Part shown: positions 58,952 to 64,000 of the stretch, in pieces
Position numbering within the stretch: the first letter of the stretch is position 1
How the letters are laid out: each line of letters opens with the position of its first letter
NCBI RefSeq assembly: GCF_024372725.1
Contig: NZ_VOUA01000007.1
Location: 91,863-155,862, forward strand
Length of the DNA stretch: 64,000 bases
Reading direction: 5' to 3'
Source of the DNA: Methanosarcina sp. KYL-1
GTDB lineage: Archaea > Halobacteriota > Methanosarcinia > Methanosarcinales > Methanosarcinaceae
The notes under the pieces: generated by a model
Database searches by the model: none
Seen by the model: the letters and a program-made list of their open reading frames with translations, nothing else
Told to the model about the DNA's origin: nothing
Program-made: the position numbers and the translations under genes

Positions 58952-59752
58952 ATGACGATGGAAGTAGACATTCTGGAGTTATCGGACAGATCTGCAAAGT
59001 TCGTGCTTTCAAAAGTAAGCATGGCTTTTGCTAACGGCATCAGGCGTGCAATGGTCGCCGATGTCCCCACTCTTGCGATTGAGTACGTGAATCTCTACGA
59101 CAACACTTCCGTGCTCTATGACGAACAGCTGGCTCTCCGTCTCTCCTTAATCCCGCTTGTAACGGATGACGAGACGTATGTGCCGCAGGCAGAGTGCGAT
59201 GTCTGTGGGGGAGAAGGCTGCCCTGCATGTGAGGTCTCCCTTACCCTGAGTGCGGAAGGGCCCGGAACCGTTTTTTCGCGGGACCTGATCTCTTCTGACC
59301 CCAAAATCCAGCCTGCGGACCCCACTGTTCCTATTGTTGAACTCAGGAAGGGGCAGAAACTCGTGCTCGAGGCAATTGCTCATATGGGCTACGGGAGAGA
59401 CAGCGTCAAATGGCAGGCCGGCGTTGCATGCGGCTATAAGAACGTACCTATTATTAGCATTGAAAACTGTGATGCCTGCGGGCACTGCGCAGCAGAATGT
59501 CCCAAGGGCATTATAAGGGTCGAGACCGAAGGGGCAAGAATTTCCGAGGATGACGTCATCAGATGTTCCCTCTGCAAGCTTTGCGAACAGGTCTGTGACC
59601 TCAATGCGATAAAGGTAAACTACGATGAAAATGCGTTTGTCTTTACTATGGAGTCCGATGGTTCTTATACAGCCAGGGATCTCATCCTGAACGCCTCAGG
59701 CGTGGTTAAAGGCAAAGCCGAAGAACTGATCAGCATTCTGGACCAGCTCTGA
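58952..59752 (+). CDS. rpoD: RNA polymerase subunit D with two 4Fe-4S motifs
   Basis: The protein has 266 residues. The alpha-like part includes FANGIRRAMVADVPTLAIEY and RLSLIPLV. The inserted ferredoxin-like domain has two complete cluster motifs: Cys173, 176, 179, 183 (CDACGHCAAECPKG) and Cys205, 208, 211, 215 (CSLCKLCEQVCDLN). An additional CDVCGGEGCPAC set at 82-93 may bind zinc. Subunit D pairs with L to start polymerase assembly. The Fe-S domain, as known for Methanosarcina, is thought to tie assembly to redox state. ATG at 58958 is an alternative start. Confidence 0.96.
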   Translation: MTMEVDILELSDRSAKFVLSKVSMAFANGIRRAMVADVPTLAIEYVNLYDNTSVLYDEQLALRLSLIPLVTDDETYVPQAECDVCGGEGCPACEVSLTLSAEGPGTVFSRDLISSDPKIQPADPTVPIVELRKGQKLVLEAIAHMGYGRDSVKWQAGVACGYKNVPIISIENCDACGHCAAECPKGIIRVETEGARISEDDVIRCSLCKLCEQVCDLNAIKVNYDENAFVFTMESDGSYTARDLILNASGVVKGKAEELISILDQL

Positions 59753-59918
59753 GCCTGGCTCAGTGTCGGTTCAAACCCAATTTTTTCCGGTATCCAGGCT
59801 TCTGGTCCGGAAAATCTCTACATTCGGGTTTTCTTTATGCCCGGATACATCCGGAACCGTTCAGTTTTTTACGGGATCTTCCGGCAATTCTTACCAGCGT
59901 CCCTCACGACTCGAAACG

Positions 59919-59927
59919 TTTATATAT
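59919..59927 (+). promoter_or_regulatory. TATA box for the tRNA-Leu pair
   Basis: AACGTTTATATATTATCC is a strong promoter. A start near 59945 gives a leader of about 48 bases to the first tRNA-Leu. No comparable TATA box lies in the 110 bases between the two tRNA copies, so the second may rely on this one. Confidence 0.7.
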
Positions 59928-59992
59928 TATCCATGATATTGTGAGGGAGTGCAAGGCGCAAAGCGCGCCGAAAAACAGCAAGAAAACAAGAT

Positions 59993-60077
59993 GCGAGGGT
60001 TGCCCAGCCAGGTCAAAGGCGCTAGGTTGAGGGCCTAGTCTTGTAGGAGTTCGTGGGTTCGAATCCCATCCCTCGCA
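59993..60077 (+). tRNA. tRNA-Leu (GAG), copy 1
   Basis: The acceptor stem GCGAGGG / CCCTCGC and the anticodon stem CTAGG / CCTAG with loop TTGAGGG give anticodon GAG. The long variable arm and the T arm GTGGG-TTCGAAT-CCCAT confirm class II leucine tRNA. The sequence CCA follows directly (60078-60080) and so is encoded here. No intron is seen. Confidence 0.97.
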
Positions 60078-60188
60078 CCAAATTTCTTTGTCCTGTTTGC
60101 CTGATCACTTACTTTATCTTCCAAATATCATTTTTACAAAAATCTTCATTCAATTCAAAGGATCTGTTCCTTTGTCATAAAACAAGAT

Positions 60189-60273
60189 GCGAGGGTTGCC
60201 CAGCCAGGTCAAAGGCGCTAGGTTGAGGGCCTAGTCTTGTAGGAGTTCGTGGGTTCGAATCCCATCCCTCGCA
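60189..60273 (+). tRNA. tRNA-Leu (GAG), copy 2
   Basis: It is identical to copy 1 over the whole mature tRNA and over the ten bases before it (AAAACAAGAT), but CTA rather than CCA follows the discriminator base. The offset between copies is 196 bases. This points to a recent duplication. It may be co-transcribed with copy 1. Confidence 0.95.
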
Positions 60274-60623
60274 CTAAATTTTTTTTAAGTATCCTCTTCT
60301 AAAAATATGCTTTTTTAATAACCCTTCTCACATTCCGTTCATCGCCGTTTGTGACCGCAGAATTTACGGTTACGGGGCGAGTCTAATTTCACATGTAATC
60401 ATACGCTCTATTGCACACTTTCTGGTTTTTCTGTTCGCTCCAAATCTCCTCTAAATAATCAACAGTAGTCCTGGATTCTATTTCACAAAGAAAGGATTTC
60501 TTCATGCTTCCCGTAATACCCTAAAATGAACTATTTTTATAGTCATCTGCACATAAATAACCGGCGTTGGTAGCAGAAAATGAATTAGAAAAACGGTAGC
60601 TGAATATTACTGGGGGGGACATA
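60274..60623. other. Intergenic after the tRNA pair
   Basis: No gene was found in these 350 bases. TATTTTTATAGTC near 60531 may be a promoter element for the DUF2252 gene. In many euryarchaea the next gene of this operon would be rpl18e, which is not here. Confidence 0.45.
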
Positions 60624-62018
60624 ATGTCAGATAATGAAAGGACGGCTAACCGTTCGGAACGCCGGGAAAGGGGCAAAGCCCTGCGCAAGGAGGTGTCTCG
60701 CAGCAGCCATGGGACCTGGGTGCCTGCCCCTGACCGTCCCGACCCTATAAGCCTTCTCCGGGATCAGGACAGGGGCCGTCTGGAGCACCTGCTGCCCATC
60801 AAGTACGGACGCATGCTGGAATCGCCTTTTTCCTTCCTGCGAGGCTCGGCGACCGTGATGGCAGCCGACCTGGCTTCAACACCTGTAACCGGTTTGCAGG
60901 TACAGCTCTGCGGCGATGCGCACCTCTTAAACTTCGGCGTTTTTGCCACGCCGGAGAGAAAGCTGGTTTTTGACATCAACGATTTCGATGAGACTTACGC
61001 GGGTCCCTGGGAGTGGGACCTCAAGCGCCTGGCCGCAAGCGCAGTAGTGGCCGGCAGGGAGAATGAATTTGGTGAGGATGTTAACAGGAAACTGGCGGAG
61101 ACTGTTACCAGTTCCTATAGGGATGCCATGTTACGCCTTTCCCTGGCTCCTACTCTGGATGTGTGGTATTTCAACGTGGATGTGGACAGGGTCCTTGAGG
61201 CCTTTGAGCGCTCCTCGGGGAAGGCGCGAAAGGGCGCCCGGAAGATGGTTCGGAAAGCCCGCACGCATACGCACGAGCAGACCCTGGAAATGCTCACCGA
61301 ACTGGTCGATGGGCGGCGGCGGATTCTCAATGATCCTCCGCTCCTGGTGCGGCTGAGCGAGCTGCTGACAGAGGAACAGAAAGCCCAGTTGACTGAGCAG
61401 GATATTGAAAAGATGTGGCTGGAGTATCTTTCCAGTCTTCCCGAAGAGCGGCGTCTGCTCCTGTCGCGCTTCCGGGTCTCGGGAGTGGCTTTGCGGGTGG
61501 GCGGCATCGGCAGTGTCGGCACGCTCTGTTTAATTGTCCTGCTTGAAGGAGGTGCAAAAGATGATGCGCTTATCCTGCAGCTGAAAGAGGCCGGACCGTC
61601 TGTCCTGGAGCCTTACGTCAAAAAGAGGGACTATGGCAACCATGCCCGGCGTGTGGTGCTGGGACAGCGGCTGATGCAGGCCGCCAGCGACATTTTCCTG
61701 GGCTGGCATAAGGGATTGCTTACTGGCATCCAGTTCTACTGGCGCCAGCTGAAAGACATGAAGGGTTCTATGGATGTAGCTGCCCTGGATGAGGCCGGCC
61801 TGGAGACCTATCTGAAGGTGTGCAGCGTCTGCCTTGCCCGGGCCCACGCCAGGACGGGAGATGCTTCTGCGATCTCGGGATACATCGGCAAAGGGGACGC
61901 GTTCGCCAGGGCCATTGCTGACTTCGCCGTGGCTTACGCCGACCAGACTGAACGTGATTACCAGACGCTGGTGGAGGCTGTAGAGTCCGGTAAAATTGCA
62001 GCCGAGAAAGGTATATGA
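60624..62018 (+). CDS. DUF2252 protein, kinase-like fold
   Basis: The protein has 464 residues. CGDAHLLNFG (96-105) and FDINDFDET (116-124) look like the catalytic and metal loops of aminoglycoside-phosphotransferase-type kinases, and LRGSATVMAADL and WEWDLKRLAAS are DUF2252 hallmarks. The substrate is unknown. The ribosome binding site GGGGGG lies before the ATG. The gene is G+C-rich with bacterial-looking Arg/Leu use (for example LLRDQDRGRLEHLL), and the family is common in actinobacteria. Gain by transfer, near the duplicated tRNA, is inferred. Confidence 0.88.
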   Translation: MSDNERTANRSERRERGKALRKEVSRSSHGTWVPAPDRPDPISLLRDQDRGRLEHLLPIKYGRMLESPFSFLRGSATVMAADLASTPVTGLQVQLCGDAHLLNFGVFATPERKLVFDINDFDETYAGPWEWDLKRLAASAVVAGRENEFGEDVNRKLAETVTSSYRDAMLRLSLAPTLDVWYFNVDVDRVLEAFERSSGKARKGARKMVRKARTHTHEQTLEMLTELVDGRRRILNDPPLLVRLSELLTEEQKAQLTEQDIEKMWLEYLSSLPEERRLLLSRFRVSGVALRVGGIGSVGTLCLIVLLEGGAKDDALILQLKEAGPSVLEPYVKKRDYGNHARRVVLGQRLMQAASDIFLGWHKGLLTGIQFYWRQLKDMKGSMDVAALDEAGLETYLKVCSVCLARAHARTGDASAISGYIGKGDAFARAIADFAVAYADQTERDYQTLVEAVESGKIAAEKGI

Positions 62019-62197
62019 GTGGTGATTTTGTCCCCCAGGGGGGAATGATTCATCAAGAATGCCGATAAAGAGGGTGGTTCACAGGTGCCTTCCTCATAAT
62101 GGCTGTCATCACCGCCATCAAGGTCACTTTGCCTGGAGACTGGATGAAGTCGCCTGTATCGTCCTTTTCCAGGCTGCTTTTCGGCCCTTTTTTCCGA

Positions 62198-62716
62198 TCA
62201 CTTCAAAATTGCTTTCCTGTACTCCCTGGCCAGTTCGACATATTCCTCCGCATTCTCTCTTACAGCCTCGACCTCTGCTTCGTTAGTTTCCCTTTTTGCA
62301 ACAGCCGGAACCCCGATAATAAGGTTATTTGCCGGGAATTTCTTCCCCTGGGACACAAGCGCATTTGCTCCCACTATGGAATTTTTCCCGATCTCTGCTC
62401 CGTTCAGCACTGTCGCATTCATCCCTATAAGCACATTATCTTCTATTTTGCACCCATGAAGTACCGCTCCGTGTCCGACTGTCACGTTGTCCCCTATCTC
62501 AACTCCGTCATCAGTGTCCACATGGATAACCGCATTATCCTGAATACTTGTGCGGTTCCCGATCTTTATTCGGTTTTCATCCCCCCGGATCACCGCGTTA
62601 AACCAGATACTTGAGTAATCCCCAATCTCAACATTCCCTATAATATCTGCAGAACCTGCAACAAAAGCCGTTTCAGAGATTTTCGGGCTTTTGCCTTTAA
62701 AATCTATTATTGCCAT
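62198..62716 (-). CDS. Gamma carbonic anhydrase-family protein (YrdA-like)
   Basis: The protein has 172 residues from the ATG at 62716, with AAAGGAG eight bases upstream; an in-frame ATG at 62776 lacks a site. The hexapeptide beta-helix holds VIRGDENRI and the three zinc ligands His65 (QDNAVIH), His82 and His87 (VGHGAVLHGC). It matches the YrdA/CaiE-type branch rather than Cam. A C-terminal helix (EAEVEAVRENAEEYVELARE) closes the trimer. Activity as a carbonic anhydrase is plausible but unproven. It is the second member of this superfamily in the window. Confidence 0.9.
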   Translation of the reverse strand: MAIIDFKGKSPKISETAFVAGSADIIGNVEIGDYSSIWFNAVIRGDENRIKIGNRTSIQDNAVIHVDTDDGVEIGDNVTVGHGAVLHGCKIEDNVLIGMNATVLNGAEIGKNSIVGANALVSQGKKFPANNLIIGVPAVAKRETNEAEVEAVRENAEEYVELAREYRKAILK

Positions 62717-62759
62717 TATCTTTCTCCTTTCGTCAAATGTAATGCCAAATATTGTTTTT

Positions 62760-62829
62760 TCATGCAATCTATTCATGCAATCTATTCATGCAATCTATTC
62801 ATGCAATCTATTCATGCAATCTATTCATG
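62760..62829. repeat. 13-base tandem repeat, five copies
   Basis: The unit TCATGCAATCTAT is repeated five times without error, with a partial sixth (TCATG). It lies just upstream of the YrdA-like gene's leader, so copy-number changes could alter its expression. The rest of the 62717-63070 gap has no gene. Confidence 0.9.
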
Positions 62830-63070
62830 TCATGAGATCTACCCATTCCATTTAATCGTGTCATTCGGTCCATGCGGCTCTTGAAGAGGTGCCGCAATTG
62901 TCCTAAGAATTATACGCAGGGCAATTAGATACCTATTACCACTCCAAAGTTTCTATGATTTTGTTCAGTTCCGGTAAGGTTGTGAAAGGAATTTTTCACA
63001 TCTTTACACAGTATATATTTTGTAACAAAAAACGAAAAAATTTTTATTTTTAAACCACTTTGTAAAGCTT

Positions 63071-63421
63071 ATGGCTGGAAAAAATACTGGTGCAGGTAAT
63101 ATAGACTTTGACTCTTTGAACAATGTTCTGCTTGAACTTAACTCCCCTATTGCCCAGGTTTTAGCATCTCTCAATTTCGATCTTGAAATAAGCAGGGAGG
63201 CCTGTTTTGATATGCACGGCAAGGCGCTTTTCCTTTTATTTAAGGGCCGTGAGTATCTCAAATCGGAGGATCCTGTAAATTTTGAAAAATTGAAGGAATA
63301 TTTACTGGATTTTGAGCTGGATGAAGGTGCCAGTTCAAGCCTCGTTAAGGACCTTGTTTTACATACTATTTACCTGAGAGATGTCCTTTACAGGGGATGC
63401 CGCCTTAAAAAAGATGTATAA
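63071..63421 (+). CDS. Conserved-looking protein of unknown function
   Basis: This 116-residue soluble helical protein has FDSLNNVLLELNSPIAQVLA at the start and YLLDFELDEGASSSLVKDLV toward the end. It has two Cys residues (ACFDMHGKAL; GCRLKKDV). No signal peptide, membrane helix or metal motif is visible. The ATG has only a weak upstream AAAGC and TTTTTATTTTTAAACC lies about 30 bases before it, so a near-leaderless mRNA is possible. I recognise no family. The IS200/IS605 element begins some 70 bases past its stop. Confidence 0.65.
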   Translation: MAGKNTGAGNIDFDSLNNVLLELNSPIAQVLASLNFDLEISREACFDMHGKALFLLFKGREYLKSEDPVNFEKLKEYLLDFELDEGASSSLVKDLVLHTIYLRDVLYRGCRLKKDV

Positions 63422-63494
63422 AAAAATAAGAAAGTTAATAAATATATTTTATAAGCCGTGGTTCTTTTTAGCCTGATTCTTTAGGATCAAGTAA

Positions 63495-63532
63495 GGGCTA
63501 ATCCCTGCCATTTCAATGGTGGGATACAGCCC
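63495..63532 (+). mobile_element. Left-end hairpin of an IS200/IS605 element
   Basis: GGGCT.ATCCC..CCATT, loop TC, AATGG.GGGAT..AGCCC form an imperfect palindrome of 38 bases. Such subterminal hairpins at the left end are bound by IS200/IS605 transposases. It lies 62 bases before the TnpA start. The exact left tip of the element is probably between 63425 and 63494. Confidence 0.75.
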
Positions 63533-63594
63533 GTCAACTTCAACATAATAGCGTTAAATTAATACACACATGGTTACCATATGTATATATTAAC

Positions 63595-64000
63595 ATGACC
63601 GGAAAAGAACACTGGATACGTGCAAGAGGATGTGTATATAATACAAATTATCATCTCGTATGGTCTACAAAATATAGAAGAAAAGTCCTTATTGGAAAAA
63701 TAGCGGAAGATTTGAAAGAGCTTCATGGAAAGATAGCAAAAGAAAAAGGTATAACTCTTGTCACTCAAGAAGTAATGCCGGATCATGTGCATCTTTTCAT
63801 TGTTATGCATCCAAAGTTCGCCCCTGTCGATATTGTGAAAATATTTAAGGGGATTACTGCAAAGAAACTCTTTGAAATGCATCCTGAAATAAGGAGTAGA
63901 TTATGGAATGGTCATCTCTGGAATCCTTCTTATTATGTTGGAACATGCGGAGATACAACAAAAGATGTAATCCAAATGTATATTGAAACTCAAAAGGTGA
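63595..64000 (+). CDS. tnpA: IS200/IS605-family transposase TnpA (3' end outside)
   Basis: The visible part has 135 codons and is still open at the window edge, where the last full codon is GTG. It starts MTGKEHWIRARGCVYNTNYH, then LVWSTKYRRKVL, which is diagnostic of Y1 HUH transposases. DHVHLFIVMHP carries the metal-binding His-x-His, and IQMYIETQ carries the catalytic Tyr. TnpA cuts and joins single-stranded DNA. No frameshift is seen, so the copy may be active. Whether TnpB follows cannot be seen. Confidence 0.93.
   Translation, partial: MTGKEHWIRARGCVYNTNYHLVWSTKYRRKVLIGKIAEDLKELHGKIAKEKGITLVTQEVMPDHVHLFIVMHPKFAPVDIVKIFKGITAKKLFEMHPEIRSRLWNGHLWNPSYYVGTCGDTTKDVIQMYIETQKV

Noticed and set aside
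62760..62829. 13-base repeats as a CRISPR or replication-origin iteron array
   Set aside because: There are no spacers, and no Cdc6/Orc gene or origin-like stretch is near.
63574..63882. A 102-codon minus-strand frame at the right edge
   Set aside because: It is antisense to the IS200/IS605 transposase with clear catalytic motifs.

Overview
The window is a piece of a methanogen chromosome, most likely Methanosarcina or a close relative. The evidence is the archaeal-type ribosomal protein operon (S4e, L32e, L19e and the RNase P subunit Rpp29), archaeal TATA boxes, an RNA polymerase subunit D with two 4Fe-4S motifs, a PEF-CTERM protein with an archaeosortase, DUF1616 and PGF-pre-PGF-type surface proteins, and a gamma carbonic anhydrase resembling the Methanosarcina Cam enzyme. 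Identification is by recalled family features; no database search was run.

Region 1 (1-30 kb) is a cell-surface island, visibly A+T-rich from about 4.6 to 23 kb. It opens with two secreted proteins, one cut by the window edge, that share a cohesin-type module; the second also ends in a dockerin. Next come an acyltransferase and a flippase separated by repeat-rich spacers with dead transposase fragments. A minus-strand run from 23689 down to 10429 holds two polysaccharide-deacetylase-like proteins, three GT4 and one GT2 glycosyltransferases, a polytopic membrane protein, a LmbE/PIG-L deacetylase, a GNAT acyltransferase, WbqC, DUF354, a hexapeptide acyltransferase, a DegT/DnrJ aminotransferase and a FemAB-like transferase. 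Many of these overlap or abut. This looks like synthesis, modification and export of a surface glycan or glycoprotein glycan. It is followed by an archaeosortase, an M48 peptidase, a DUF1616 fusion and a PEF-CTERM substrate, which form a surface-protein processing group.

Region 2 (30.1-35.2 kb) holds a 48-residue zinc-finger protein, a four-gene cluster of unknown function (30551-33768), tandem repeats, and a long 5' leader with clear hairpins upstream of rpl3. Two proteins of the four-gene cluster look paralogous, one carries four PASTA domains, and the last is a small basic protein. This is the best candidate here for an undescribed system.

Region 3 (35.2-49.1 kb) is the S10/spc-type ribosomal operon: rpl3, rpl4, rpl23, rpl2, rps19, rpl22, rps3, rpl29, rnp1, rps17, rpl14, rpl24, rps4e, rpl5, rps14, rps8, rpl6, rpl32e, rpl19e, rpl18, rps5, rpl30, rpl15. 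A perfect hairpin follows, then secY and adk.

Region 4 (49.1-64 kb) mixes core and accessory genes. An accessory block (purE, a winged-helix regulator, a gamma carbonic anhydrase homologue, a SUMF1-type protein and a small helical protein) separates adk from DUF106, cmk and cbf5. Then come tRNA-Ser(GGA), rps13-rps4-rps11-rpoD, two identical tRNA-Leu(GAG) genes, a DUF2252 protein, a second gamma carbonic anhydrase homologue, an unknown conserved protein, and the left end of an IS200/IS605 element running off the window.
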